The notes under the pieces are model-generated. The model was given only the letters and a program-made list of their open reading frames with translations, had not been told where the DNA came from and made no database searches. From Acanthamoeba sp. SK_2022b (taxonomy: Eukaryota; Discosea; Longamoebia; Acanthamoebidae), in NCBI GenBank assembly GCA_027943245.1, contig JANDJZ010000082.1, positions 1 to 64,000 on the forward strand: DNA of 64,000 nucleotides, given 5' to 3'. Positions 52,973 through 62,178 of the stretch are shown in pieces (within the stretch, counting starts at the first letter, position 1; each line of letters begins with the position of its first letter). The position numbers and the translations under genes are program-made.

Positions 52973-54475
52973 TCAGTCCAGCTTGGGATGCTGGTCGATC
53001 AGGATCTGCTTTTTCTTTTCCAATTCGGCGATCTGCGCGTTGATGTCCTCGACTTTCTGTTCGATGTTGTCGTAGGTCTCCTGCAGCAGCTCTTTCGCCT
53101 CTGAGCGGTCAGACGCAGCCGGCGTCGCGCCGCGCAGCGGTTTGTTGGCGGTTTCTTTCATGTACAGACCGGTGATAAGACCGATCACCGCCACGACCAT
53201 CAGATAGTAGGCCGGCATGTACAGGTTGCCGGTCGCTTCGACCAGCCAGGCGGCGGCGGTCGGCGTCGCACCGGCGATCAGCACCGAAATGTTGAACGAA
53301 ATCGCCAGCGCGCTGTAGCGGATGTGCGTCGGGAACATCGCCGGCAGAATCGAGGCCATCACCCCGGTGAAGGAGTTGAGCAGCACCGCCAGCACCAGCA
53401 GACCGACGAAGATCAGGCCAATCACGTTGCTGTTGATCAGAATGAAGCACGGGATCGCCAGCGCCAACAGGCCGATGCTGCCGCCGATAATGAACGGCTT
53501 ACGGCCGATGCGGTCACTGGTCAGGCCGATTACCGGCTGTACGAACAGCATGCCGATCATGATGGCGATGATGATCAGAACGCCGTGATCTTCCGAGTAG
53601 TGCAGATTATGCGACAGGTAGCTCGGCATGTAGGTCAGCAGCATGTAATAGGTCACGTTGGTGGAAATCACGATGCCGACGCACACCAGCAAACTTTTCC
53701 AGTGTTTGGCCGCGATCTCTTTGAACGAGGTTTTTGGCGGATTTTCGATGGCGTTGCGATCCTCTTTCTCCATCTTGTCCACGTGCTGCTGGAACGCCGG
53801 GGTTTCTTCCAGCGCATGGCGCAGATAGAGACCGATCAGGCCCAACGGCGCGGCGATGAAGAACGGGATACGCCAGCCCCAGTCGAGGAAGTTGGCTTCG
53901 CCGACGATGCTGGAGATCAGCACCACCACGCCTGCGCCCATCACAAAGCCGGCGATGGAGCCGAAGTCCAGCCAGCTGCCCATAAAGCCGCGTTTGCGGT
54001 CCGGCGAGTATTCGGCGACGAAAATTGCCGCACCGGAATATTCACCGCCGACGGAGAAGCCCTGCGCCAGCTTGGCCAGCAGCAGCAGGATCGGCGCCCA
54101 GATACCGATCGACGCATAGGACGGGATCAGGCCGATACAGAAGGTGCTGACCGCCATGATGATAATGGTGACCGAGAGCACCTTTTGGCGACCGAACTTG
54201 TCACCCATGGCGCCAAAGAACAGACCGCCGAGCGGACGTACCAGGAAGGGCACGGAGAAGGTTGCCAGCGCGGCGATCATTTGTACGCCGGGCGAGGCGC
54301 CGGGAAAGAAGACCTGGCCAAGTGCGTAGGCGACAAAGCCGTATACGCCGAAGTCGAACCACTCCATCGCGTTGCCCAGGGCCGCCGCGGTGATCGCTTT
54401 CTTGAGTTTGCTGTCATCGATGATGGTGATGTCGCTGATGTGCATCGGTTTATGTCGTTTTTTTCTTAACTTCAT
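52973..54475 (-). CDS. proP: Osmosensing proline/betaine:H+ symporter ProP
   Basis: 500 residues. MFS core with AAALGNAMEWFDFGVYGFVA, the loop motif GAMGDKFGRQKVL and FSVGGEYSGAAIFVAEYSPDRKRG. The C-terminal cytoplasmic heptad-repeat coiled coil that tunes ProP's osmotic threshold is present (EAKELLQETYDNIEQKVEDI ... ELEKKKQ). It imports proline and glycine betaine on osmotic upshift. ATG at 54475 aligns with E. coli. Confidence 0.96.
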   Translation of the reverse strand: MKLRKKRHKPMHISDITIIDDSKLKKAITAAALGNAMEWFDFGVYGFVAYALGQVFFPGASPGVQMIAALATFSVPFLVRPLGGLFFGAMGDKFGRQKVLSVTIIIMAVSTFCIGLIPSYASIGIWAPILLLLAKLAQGFSVGGEYSGAAIFVAEYSPDRKRGFMGSWLDFGSIAGFVMGAGVVVLISSIVGEANFLDWGWRIPFFIAAPLGLIGLYLRHALEETPAFQQHVDKMEKEDRNAIENPPKTSFKEIAAKHWKSLLVCVGIVISTNVTYYMLLTYMPSYLSHNLHYSEDHGVLIIIAIMIGMLFVQPVIGLTSDRIGRKPFIIGGSIGLLALAIPCFILINSNVIGLIFVGLLVLAVLLNSFTGVMASILPAMFPTHIRYSALAISFNISVLIAGATPTAAAWLVEATGNLYMPAYYLMVVAVIGLITGLYMKETANKPLRGATPAASDRSEAKELLQETYDNIEQKVEDINAQIAELEKKKQILIDQHPKLD

Positions 54476-54889
54476 ATAATCATCCCTTAATGAATTATTC
54501 GTTGTTCGTGAAAGCGTAATCTCCGTTCACTGTTGTTTTCGAGTTATCAAATCGGCTAATCGAATCGCGGTTCAAGACGATTCATTATCCACATTTAAGT
54601 TGGGATGTGGATCACAAAATATCGTCGTTTATGCCAAGGTTATGTCATTTAGGTGACTAATTATTTTGCATCTATAGCTTAACGTTATATCTTGCGGCGA
54701 TCAAATCCAGCAGTTTAACTTAAGTGTTTGCACCGATTTGGTGCGAGAATGGTCTAATAATTGTGCGATTTGACGGTTTTTCGTCTGATTGGCCATGTTT
54801 GAAGTATAGAGAGTGCGGGAGATAAAACAGGAAAAATTGATGTGTTTGCCGCTAAAAAACCACCTGGCCGGATGGCCAGGCAGTTTGGA
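54476..54889. other. 414-bp intergenic region upstream of proP
   Basis: AT-rich region that should hold proP promoters. An inverted repeat at its left end is the terminator of the efflux operon. No gene seen. Confidence 0.6.
54853..54882 (-). terminator. Terminator of the mac-type efflux operon
   Basis: On the minus strand CCTGGCC ATCC GGCCAGG followed by TTTTTT, just after the stop at 54890. Confidence 0.87.
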
Positions 54890-56257
54890 TTAGAGGGCCG
54901 ATGAACCGCCGAATTCCAGATAGATTTTCGCCAGGTTCTGGTACTGCGCGAAGCGGTTTTCGTCCACCGCCAGCTCCGCCTGACGACGCTGCTCCTGAGC
55001 ATTCAGCCAATCGGTAATGGTGACGGCGCCCTGCCGGTAACGCACCTCGTTCAGCCGCTCCGATTTACGTGCCAGCGCCAGCGAGGCCTGCAACTGCGCC
55101 TCTTGCGCCAGCAGCTGCGCGCGCAGCGACAGGGCGTTATTCACATCGCCCATCGCCTTGTACAGCGCCTGCCTGAATTCCAGCACCTGCTGTTCGTAGT
55201 CATTACGGGCGATCTTGATATCCACGCCCATTTGCCGCCATTGCAGGAACGGCAGCGTCAGGCCGGCGCTGAGGCTGCCCGTCGGGTTGCGCAGAAACTC
55301 CAGCAGCGCGCTGCTGCTGGCGCCCAGCGAGCCGGTCAGGCTGAAAGCGGGGTAGTATTGCAGACGTTTCTCGTCGACGTTGGCCAGAGCGGCGCGCAAC
55401 CGCAGCTCTTTGGCGCTGAGATCCGGGCGACGGCTCAAGACGTTGGCGGGAATGCCGGTGCTGATCTGCGGCATTGCCGCCGTCGGCAGACGTGCGGGCG
55501 CGATGGTGGTCTGGCCTGAAGGTACGCCCAGCAGCACCGCCTGTTCGTTCAACGCCTGTTGACGCTCGTGTTGCAATGTCAGCAGCCGGCTTTCCTGCGT
55601 TAGCACGTTTTGTTCCGCGTTCACCACGTCCAGCGCCGAGATGCTGCCGGCCCGGTAGCGGGCGTTGGCCAGCCGCAGCGTCTGTTTGGCGTAGGCGATG
55701 CTCGCCTGGCTGACGCCGATCTGCTGATTGAGGAAGCCGATGCGCCAGTAATTCGTGGCGGCGTTGGCCAGCAGCGTCAGGCGCGCCGTCTGCAGATCCT
55801 GCTCGGAAGCCTGGCTGGCCCACTCGGCGGCGTCGCGCTGGCGCGCCAATTTGCCCCACAGGTCGACTTCATAGCTCGTAGAGAGCGTCGCGCCGCTGGT
55901 TTTATTCCAGGCGGAGGACTCCGACAGCGGGCGATTGATGCCGCTGTTCAACGAGGCGTTGACGTCGGGCGCGGTGCTGATGCCAACGCGTTCAGCCTCG
56001 AGGCGCGCGCGGTAGACGCGCAACACGGCGACGGCCAGATCGTTGTTGCTCGCCATCACCTGTTGCAGCCAGCGATCGAGCTCGGGATCGTGGAAATCGC
56101 GCCAGTCGAACGGCGTCGGCGCGGCGTTTTCGGCGGCGTGCTGCCAGCTCGTCGGATAGTTGACCTGTGGCGCCCGGTAGTCGCTTTTCAGGGCGTTGCC
56201 GCAGCCGGCGGTGAGCAGGGCGGCGAGGCTTAATGCCAAGGGAGAGAAAATTTTCAT
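54890..56257 (-). CDS. Outer-membrane efflux lipoprotein (NodT/OprM-type) of the mac operon
   Basis: 455 residues. Lipobox LTAGC near residue 19, then two outer-membrane-efflux domains with the duplicated coiled-coil hairpins (e.g. DVVNAEQNVLTQESRLLTLQ; DWLNAQEQRRQAELAVDENR). It forms the TolC-like exit duct. Linked 3 nt after macB, so this MacAB system carries its own outer-membrane factor rather than depending only on TolC. Confidence 0.92.
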   Translation of the reverse strand: MKIFSPLALSLAALLTAGCGNALKSDYRAPQVNYPTSWQHAAENAAPTPFDWRDFHDPELDRWLQQVMASNNDLAVAVLRVYRARLEAERVGISTAPDVNASLNSGINRPLSESSAWNKTSGATLSTSYEVDLWGKLARQRDAAEWASQASEQDLQTARLTLLANAATNYWRIGFLNQQIGVSQASIAYAKQTLRLANARYRAGSISALDVVNAEQNVLTQESRLLTLQHERQQALNEQAVLLGVPSGQTTIAPARLPTAAMPQISTGIPANVLSRRPDLSAKELRLRAALANVDEKRLQYYPAFSLTGSLGASSSALLEFLRNPTGSLSAGLTLPFLQWRQMGVDIKIARNDYEQQVLEFRQALYKAMGDVNNALSLRAQLLAQEAQLQASLALARKSERLNEVRYRQGAVTITDWLNAQEQRRQAELAVDENRFAQYQNLAKIYLEFGGSSAL

Positions 56258-56260
56258 GGG

Positions 56261-58198
56261 TTACTCGCTGGCCAATGAAACGACCGGATCCATCCTTGCC
56301 GCTTTGCGGGCGGGGAGATAACCGAAGATCATGCCGATTAAGGTTGAACAGAAAAACGCCGTCGCGGCGGCTTGCCAGGAATAGATGGCGGTGAACATGC
56401 CGCCCGCCAGCGAGGTGAACAGCGACCCGGCGGCGAACGACAGTGCGATACCCAATGCGCCGCCGATCAGGCAGACCAGCACCGCCTCGATCATGAACTG
56501 TTGCATGATATCGCCGCGCCTTGCGCCGACCGCCATGCGCACGCCGATCTCGTGGGTGCGCTCGGTCACCGAGACCAGCATGATGTTCATCACGCCCAGG
56601 CTGCCGATCACCAGCGAGATCGAGGCCACCATCAGGATCAGCAAACTGAGTGTCATCGAGGTGCGCTCGATCGATTTACGGAACTGATCGCGGTTGAACG
56701 TCATGAAATCCTTGACGCCATGGCGCTGGGTCAGCAACTGCGTAATGGCGCTGACGGCGGCTTCGCTGGCGACGTCATCCTTCAGCCGCACGGTAATGCC
56801 GCTGAGCGTGGTTTTGCCGACCATGCGGTACATCACCGTGCTGTAGGGCATCCAGACGCTGATGCGGTTGGGCGCATAGTTGCGTTCGCTTTTGGCGACG
56901 CCGACCACCCGCGCCGGCACCGAGCCGAGAAACACGATCTGGCCGAGCGGCTCGACGCCGAAATCGCCGAACAGCGCCTGGCGCGCGTTGTCGTCGATGA
57001 TCACTTCCTGCAGCGCGTTGCGATCGTCGCGGAAGGTGGCGCCTTGCACCAGCGTGATGCCGTTGACGCGGAAATAGTCGCGCCCGACGCCGGTGATTGA
57101 CGCAGTGGCAGATTTACTGCGAAAACGAATGCTGTCGGACGCGCTGACCTCCGGGCTGACGCTGTCGACGAAGCTTTGCTGCGCCAGCGCGTCGGCATCG
57201 GCCGGCACCAGGGTGCGGATGCTGTCGATGGCGTCGTCGAAGAAATCACGCCCCGGATAGATGCTCACCACGTTGGTGCCGAGTCCCTTGATATTCTCCA
57301 GCGTGCGCTGCTTGGCCCCTTCACCCAGCGCCACGACCGTAACGACGGCGGCGATGCCGAAGATAATGCCGGTCATGGTCAGCGCGGTGCGCAGGCGATG
57401 GGCGTTCATCGCTTTCAGCGCCATGTGTAGCGATTCGCGGGTGCGGTCGATCAGGCTTTGCCAGCCGCTTTGCCGGCTGCGGTTCGGCGGCGGCAGCGCG
57501 GCGGCGGGTGCCGATTGGCGGCCGCTGTCAGCGATGATCTCGCCGTCCCGCAGCTCGATGACGCGCTGCGCATGTTGTGCCACGTTCATATCGTGGGTGA
57601 CGATCACCACGGTGTGGCCGCGCTGATTCAGCTCGCTGAGGATCGCCAGCACTTCCTGGCCGGATTGGGTGTCCAGCGCGCCGGTCGGTTCGTCCGCCAG
57701 GATAATTTCGCCGCCGTTGATCAGCGAGCGCGCGATGCTGACGCGCTGCTGCTGGCCGCCGGAAAGCTGGCCGGGCTTGTGGTCTTCGCGTCCTTCCAGA
57801 CCCAACCGCGCGAGCAGTTGCGCCGCTCGCTGTCGCCGCTGATCGCGCCGGGCGTTGGCGTAGATGGCCGGAATTTCAACGTTGCCCAGCGCGCTGAGAT
57901 CGGGCATCAGATGATAACGCTGGAAGATAAAGCCGATATGCTCGCGGCGCAGGCGGGCCAGTTCGTCCGGCGACAGGTGGGCGGCGTTCTGGCCGCTGAT
58001 GCAGTAGTCGCCGCGATCCGGCACGTCGAGACAGCCCATGATGTTCATCAGCGTCGATTTGCCGGAGCCGGAGGCGCCGATGATCGCCACCAGCTCGCCG
58101 GCGGCGATGGTCAAATCGATGTCTTTCAACACCGTCAGCGCCTGACCGCCGTTGGTGTAGGTCCGGCTGATGCCTTTTAGCTCGATGATCGCGTTCAC
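56261..58198 (-). CDS. macB: MacB-type ABC transporter, ATPase-permease fusion
   Basis: 645 residues. ABC domain first: Walker [11 protein letters not shown], signature [10 protein letters not shown], Walker [14 protein letters not shown]. Then one membrane helix, a large periplasmic domain and three C-terminal helices ([20 protein letters not shown]). Such transporters drive macrolides, peptides, lipopeptides or heme-like molecules through a periplasmic adaptor. GTG start overlaps the macA stop (GTGA). Confidence 0.95.
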   Translation of the reverse strand: MNAIIELKGISRTYTNGGQALTVLKDIDLTIAAGELVAIIGASGSGKSTLMNIMGCLDVPDRGDYCISGQNAAHLSPDELARLRREHIGFIFQRYHLMPDLSALGNVEIPAIYANARRDQRRQRAAQLLARLGLEGREDHKPGQLSGGQQQRVSIARSLINGGEIILADEPTGALDTQSGQEVLAILSELNQRGHTVVIVTHDMNVAQHAQRVIELRDGEIIADSGRQSAPAAALPPPNRSRQSGWQSLIDRTRESLHMALKAMNAHRLRTALTMTGIIFGIAAVVTVVALGEGAKQRTLENIKGLGTNVVSIYPGRDFFDDAIDSIRTLVPADADALAQQSFVDSVSPEVSASDSIRFRSKSATASITGVGRDYFRVNGITLVQGATFRDDRNALQEVIIDDNARQALFGDFGVEPLGQIVFLGSVPARVVGVAKSERNYAPNRISVWMPYSTVMYRMVGKTTLSGITVRLKDDVASEAAVSAITQLLTQRHGVKDFMTFNRDQFRKSIERTSMTLSLLILMVASISLVIGSLGVMNIMLVSVTERTHEIGVRMAVGARRGDIMQQFMIEAVLVCLIGGALGIALSFAAGSLFTSLAGGMFTAIYSWQAAATAFFCSTLIGMIFGYLPARKAARMDPVVSLASE

Positions 58199-59400
58199 AG
58201 GAAAATGCCATCCTCAGCCGACTTGGCGGCGGGCTGCGACAGCACCACGGTTTCACCGGCTTTCAGGCCGCTGAGGATCTGAATGTCGACGTTGTTGGTG
58301 ATGCCGGTGGTCACTTCGCGCGTTTCCAGCCGCTGATCCTGGGTCAGCACCTGCACCTGTTGCCCTTTTCCTTCGGTTTTATGCACCGCCTGGATCGGCA
58401 CCAGCAGGGCATTCTTCGCTTCGCCGAGCAGTAAGGAAACCTGCGCGGTCATGGCGATGCGCAGGCGGTTTTCCGGGTTGGGCACGTCCAGCAGCGCGTT
58501 GTAATAGACCGACGCGTTCGAGGTACCGGAGCCCGAAGCGGAGCTGGTGCCGGCGAGCGAGTCGTCTTTCATCACCGATTCCGGCGCCAGTTCGATGGTG
58601 CGCAGCGTGGCGTCGTAGCGTTTATCTGGATCGGAGAAAATGGTGAAGTAAGCCTTTTGCCCCGGCGAAATGCGGGTGATGTCGGCTTCGGAGATCTGCG
58701 CCTTGATGGTCATCATATCCAGCCGCGCCAGCTTGACGATGGTCGGCGCACTTTGGGTGGAGTTGACCGTTTGCCCCTGCTGCGTGACCACGGCGATGAC
58801 GATACCGTCCATCGGCGCGACGACGCGGGTATAGCCCAGGTCGATCTTTTTCTTGTCGACTTCAATCTGCGCCTGCACCAGGCGCGCATTGAGCGAAAGC
58901 AGTTCGGCGCGGGTGGTGGCGAGCGTGGCCTCGGCGGTTTCGAAGTCTTCACGCGAGCTGGCTTCGTCGTTCAGCATGCGCCGCTGGCGTTTGAAACGCG
59001 ACTCGGCCTGCTTAAGCTGTGCCTGCTTGGCCTGCAGTTCGGCTTTGATGACGTTCAGCGCCGCCTCGGCGTTGCGCAGATCGTTGCGCTGTTGCAGATC
59101 GTCGATGTCGGCGATCGGCTGTCCTTTGGTGACGCGATCCCCCAGTTTGACCTTCAGCGATTTGACTTCACCGGAGACCCGCGCGCCGACGTTAACGCGT
59201 TCGACGGCATCCAGTCGCCCGGTGGCCAGCACGGCGTTTTCGATATCGCCCAGGCGGGCCGGCGCGGTAACGTAATCCTGCTGCGGCGGGCGTTGCCAAT
59301 AGATTGCCAGCGTGACAGCGACGGCGATGAAAACGATGACGGCGATCAACGCCAGACGACGGGGTGTGAGTTTCAGTGATGGCATGCCCAGGTTTTCCAT
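58195..59400 (-). CDS. macA: MacA-type periplasmic adaptor
   Basis: 401 residues. N-terminal membrane anchor (LALIAVIVFIAVAVTLAIYW), lipoyl/barrel-sandwich halves (NVGARVSGEVKSLKVKLGDR...TRVVAPMDGIVIAVV) bracketing a long coiled-coil hairpin (EAALNVIKAELQAKQAQLKQ), then beta-barrel domains. It links MacB to the outer-membrane factor. Start is ATG 59400 or ATG 59385 (MPSLKL); neither has a strong ribosome binding site. Confidence 0.94.
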   Translation of the reverse strand: MENLGMPSLKLTPRRLALIAVIVFIAVAVTLAIYWQRPPQQDYVTAPARLGDIENAVLATGRLDAVERVNVGARVSGEVKSLKVKLGDRVTKGQPIADIDDLQQRNDLRNAEAALNVIKAELQAKQAQLKQAESRFKRQRRMLNDEASSREDFETAEATLATTRAELLSLNARLVQAQIEVDKKKIDLGYTRVVAPMDGIVIAVVTQQGQTVNSTQSAPTIVKLARLDMMTIKAQISEADITRISPGQKAYFTIFSDPDKRYDATLRTIELAPESVMKDDSLAGTSSASGSGTSNASVYYNALLDVPNPENRLRIAMTAQVSLLLGEAKNALLVPIQAVHKTEGKGQQVQVLTQDQRLETREVTTGITNNVDIQILSGLKAGETVVLSQPAAKSAEDGIFL

Positions 59401-59566
59401 AACGATAAAAGCGGCGGTTCCAGTCTGCCATCATGGCAGCGCCAGCCTGAACTGGTGCTAAACGTGAGGCACTTTCCCGCTGGAAAGGGGATAGTAAAGG
59501 CTTTTCCGCTAAAGATCACGGTGAGTTATTATCCGCCGGGTGTGCAACCGGCTGCGCGGCACGCTA

Positions 59567-59586
59567 TACTGGCTAAAAAACCAGTA
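59567..59586 (+). promoter_or_regulatory. LexA (SOS) box of cho
   Basis: TACTG (59567-59571), ten A/T-rich bases, CAGTA (59582-59586): the symmetric LexA consensus with CTG-N10-CAG core, 30 nt upstream of the cho ATG. E. coli cho is SOS-controlled. Confidence 0.85.
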
Positions 59587-59616
59587 TTCATTCATCAGCA
59601 GGATAACGCCGCCGTC

Positions 59617-60465
59617 ATGATGCCAAACCGCCTCGAGCCGGAACTCGACATTTACCAATACCCGGAGCACCTGCGCGCCTGCCTGGCGCCGTTGCCCAAA
59701 GGGCCGGGCGTCTATGTGTTTCACGGCCAGAGCGAAAGCCTGCCGCTTTACATCGGTAAAAGCGTTAACGTACGCAGCCGCGTAATGGCGCATTTCCGTG
59801 CGCAGGACGAGGCTAAGATGCTGCGTCAAACCCGGCGCATCAGCTTTATCGAAACTGCGGGCGAGTTGGGGGCACTGCTGCTGGAGGCGCAGTTGATCAA
59901 GCAACAGCAGCCGCTGTTCAACAAACGCCTGCGGCGCTCGAAACAGCTGTGCGCGCTGCGTCTGCAGGCGGACACGGTGACGATTGCCCACGCCAAAGAG
60001 ATCGATTTCGCCGTCACGCCCCACCTTTATGGGCTGTTTGCCAATCGCCATGCCGCGCTGGAAAAGCTGCGCGCCATCGCCGACGAGCATCGTTTATGTT
60101 ACGGCAAGCTGGGGATCGACAAGCTGCCCGCCGGGCGAGCCTGCTTCCGCTACAGCCTGCGCAAGTGCGCCGGCGCCTGCTGCGGCGTGGAGCCAGCGCA
60201 GGAACATGCGCGGCGGCTCGGCGCGGCGCTGGAACAGCTACGCATCGCCTGTTGGCCGTTCGCCGGGCGCGTGGCGTTGGAAGAGCAGGGCGAGACGCTG
60301 CGGCAGTACCATGTGATTCACAATTGGTTTTATCTGGGCTCGGTCAGCAGCCTGGCGCAGGCACAGCGGTTGCAGAGCGCGGCCAGCCACTTTGACAGCG
60401 ATGGCTACAAGATTTTGTGCAAGCCGCTCATCGCCGGCGATTACCGGATTATTGAGCTGCCGTAA
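59617..60465 (+). CDS. cho: Excinuclease Cho (UvrC homologue)
   Basis: 282 residues, N-terminal GIY-YIG nuclease only: GPGVYVFHGQSESLPLYIGK, SRVMAHFRAQ, catalytic RRISFIETAGELGALLLEA, and a Cys cluster (ACFRYSLRKCAGACCG). It lacks the UvrC second nuclease and makes the 3' incision at bulky lesions that UvrC handles poorly. Start is one of two adjacent ATGs (59617, 59620); the frame is open far upstream through the SOS box. Confidence 0.95.
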   Translation: MMPNRLEPELDIYQYPEHLRACLAPLPKGPGVYVFHGQSESLPLYIGKSVNVRSRVMAHFRAQDEAKMLRQTRRISFIETAGELGALLLEAQLIKQQQPLFNKRLRRSKQLCALRLQADTVTIAHAKEIDFAVTPHLYGLFANRHAALEKLRAIADEHRLCYGKLGIDKLPAGRACFRYSLRKCAGACCGVEPAQEHARRLGAALEQLRIACWPFAGRVALEEQGETLRQYHVIHNWFYLGSVSSLAQAQRLQSAASHFDSDGYKILCKPLIAGDYRIIELP

Positions 60466-60533
60466 TGCCATAACGCTATCGATAACCTAAGACTTATCTG
60501 TAAATTCAGGGCATTATGCTAAAAAAGCTTGTG

Positions 60534-60552
60534 TCCATAATGTTGTTATGGA
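60534..60552. repeat. Palindrome upstream of the tRNA-like sequence
   Basis: TCCATAA (60534-60540) and TTATGGA (60546-60552), perfect 7-bp arms with a 5-nt spacer, 25 nt before the tRNA-like sequence. Possible regulator or recombinase site. Confidence 0.5.
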
Positions 60553-60577
60553 TAATGGCGCCCCGAAGCGAAGGAAC

Positions 60578-60674
60578 GCGCTATTAACTCAGTTGGCAGA
60601 GTGATTGGTTTTATAATGGCTTGTTTTGGCTTGAAAATTGATAGACGCGGGTTCGAGTCCTGCATAGCGCGCCA
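60578..60674 (+). tRNA. tRNA-like sequence with an aberrant, over-long anticodon region
   Basis: Seven-bp acceptor GCGCTAT/ATAGCGC with G discriminator and encoded CCA, D arm ACTC/GAGT with AGTTGGCA loop, and T arm GCGGG/CCTGC with a TTCGAGT loop are all intact. The middle is wrong: instead of a 5-bp anticodon stem with 7-nt loop there are ~44 nt, foldable as TTGGTTTT/AAAATTGA around a ~21-nt loop containing GGCTTG twice. Total 97 nt, about 21 more than a class I tRNA. It is either a tRNA pseudogene with an insertion or an unusual tRNA-like RNA. No anticodon can be assigned. Confidence 0.6.
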
Positions 60675-60700
60675 GCTTTCTTCCCTTCATCTCACCGCGC

Positions 60701-60774
60701 TTACCGTAAAGCGCACCCGGGTTGATTTGCACTATCGGCTCCTCGTTGGGATTTTCGGGTGTGCTTTACCGTAA
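60701..60774. repeat. Long imperfect inverted repeat after the tRNA-like sequence
   Basis: Arms at 60706-60719 (GTAAAGCGCACCCG) and 60756-60769 (CGGGTGTGCTTTAC) pair over 14 bp with one G-T, extended by TTAC/GTAA across one mismatch; loop 36 nt. TTACCGTAA occurs in both arms. A structured RNA, a terminator without T-run, or a mobile-element remnant are possible. Confidence 0.6.
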
Positions 60775-60859
60775 CCGCTGGCTTTCCTTCCTCTTTCTCT
60801 TTCGATCCTTTGCTAAACTGTAATCAGGCAGGCTTGCTGCCCGGCAACAGGAGGTCGAT

Positions 60860-61159
60860 ATGTCTCACTCCGAGCAACTGCAGGAACTCTTGCAACGCGT
60901 CGCCGCCCTCGAGGCGAGAGAGAAAGCGCTGAGCGCCGCGTCCAACGCTTATCAGGCGATTATCACCACCATGTTGGGCAATATGGAGAAGACCGAACGT
61001 GACCGGATCATCGCGATGATCGATCAGGCTCATGAAATCGCTTACGCCCGCGCCATTCAACGCAGCAACGAACCGCAAAAGCAGAAAATCAAACAGGCCG
61101 ACGATGTGGCCCAGCGCATGTTCATGTTTGCGCAAGGTAAGGCCGCCCAGCCGCGCTGA
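60860..61159 (+). CDS. Hypothetical coiled-coil protein
   Basis: 99 residues, soluble, helical; N-terminal heptads (QLQELLQRVAALEAREKAL) and a polar tail. AACAGGAGG gives a strong ribosome binding site. Possibly a small regulator or assembly protein; family not recognised. Confidence 0.7.
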   Translation: MSHSEQLQELLQRVAALEAREKALSAASNAYQAIITTMLGNMEKTERDRIIAMIDQAHEIAYARAIQRSNEPQKQKIKQADDVAQRMFMFAQGKAAQPR

Positions 61160-61282
61160 ATCCGAACTATAACAGTTGCCGCCATTAAGTTGGCTAACTG
61201 ATCTACCCGGCGAAACTGTACTTGTGTTACTTTTAGCGGTGAGATTTGATGGCAATGCTGTTTCCAGCATAAGGTTGTAACG

Positions 61283-61786
61283 ATGGACGCGATTAAAAGC
61301 ATCTTGGTTAAAGAGATTGAACAGATCAATCGGCGCGAAGGGCGTGACGGCAAGCCGCGCTTCAACAGCGAATTCGCCCGCACTCACCGCTATCTGTGCC
61401 TTGCCATGTTCGCCGGTTATTTCGCGGTGATCGCCGTGATGTACCAGGTGCCGTACATGGGGATATATGCCTTCCTGGGCTTCACCGCTTTCGTGCTGTT
61501 CATGTTCGCCATGCTGCTGATAGAGATCCGGCCGGTATACCGCTTCGAGGACATCGGGGTGCTGGATCTGCGGGTTTGCTACAACGGCGAATGGTACTTT
61601 ACCCGCGCGCTGTCGCCTTATGCGGTGCAGCAGCTGCTGGATGAGCCGTCTATCGGCGCCGCGCTGAAACAGAAGATGCGGGTGATCATCGGCAACAAGG
61701 GCGAAATCGACTTCTACGACGTGTATGACATGGCCTACGGAAAAAAGCCGCAGGATGAGCCACCGCAGCTGGCGGCGGCAAACTGA
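61283..61786 (+). CDS. ylaC: Inner-membrane protein YlaC
   Basis: 167 residues. Two membrane segments (LAMFAGYFAVIAVMYQVPYM; FLGFTAFVLFMFAMLLIEI) followed by DIGVLDLRVCYNGEWYFTRA, the conserved YlaC signature, and a soluble C-terminus. Function unknown in E. coli too. Confidence 0.93.
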   Translation: MDAIKSILVKEIEQINRREGRDGKPRFNSEFARTHRYLCLAMFAGYFAVIAVMYQVPYMGIYAFLGFTAFVLFMFAMLLIEIRPVYRFEDIGVLDLRVCYNGEWYFTRALSPYAVQQLLDEPSIGAALKQKMRVIIGNKGEIDFYDVYDMAYGKKPQDEPPQLAAAN

Positions 61787-61855
61787 AAGGTTTCCGGCCG
61801 GCGGCTTGTCGATTATACTCAGCGTTTGAACGTGAAGCAGAGTGAGGACCAAGCG

Positions 61856-61987
61856 ATGAGTGATGATATTTTCGATTTTGATATCGATGCCGAACTGGCG
61901 AAAGCCGAAGAAAAAGCGGCGCAGAAGGTAAAAGAGGTCCCTGAGTTCCTCGAAGACGAAGCGGACTGCGAAGGTTGCAAGATCTGA
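61856..61987 (+). CDS. Very small acidic protein (43 aa) with C-terminal CEGCK
   Basis: MSDDIFDFDIDAELAKAEEK, a charged helix, and a tail DCEGCKI with a Cys pair that could bind metal or be redox-active. GAGGA precedes the ATG. Followed closely by a strong terminator. Short, but codon use, ribosome binding site and terminator argue for a real gene. Not recognised by name. Confidence 0.7.
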   Translation: MSDDIFDFDIDAELAKAEEKAAQKVKEVPEFLEDEADCEGCKI

Positions 61988-62000
61988 TCGCCTGACCCAT

Positions 62001-62028
62001 AAAAAAAACCGCCGCGGCGGTTTTTTTT
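62001..62028. terminator. Bidirectional terminator
   Basis: Eight A, ACCGCC GC GGCGGT-type stem and eight T. Confidence 0.9.
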
Positions 62029-62049
62029 ATCTCTGAGCGTCGGGCGGTA

Positions 62050-62178
62050 TCAATCCAGCACGAATCCCCAGATGAGGAACGCCGCCACCAGAATCAGGCA
62101 AAGCGCGGACACCGTCACCAGTATTTTCCCCAGAATGTCTTTTTCTTGTTCCCGCTGCGTCACGTTGAAATTATCCAA
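62050..62178 (-). CDS. Tiny membrane protein (42 aa), second of a coupled pair
   Basis: TTG start (62178), polar N-terminus (DNFNVTQREQEKDILGKI) and one C-terminal hydrophobic helix (LVTVSALCLILVAAFLIWGF). It starts 8 nt before the stop of the preceding tiny gene (TTGGATAA overlap), which explains the weak ribosome binding site. Function unknown. Confidence 0.6.
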   Translation of the reverse strand: MDNFNVTQREQEKDILGKILVTVSALCLILVAAFLIWGFVLD

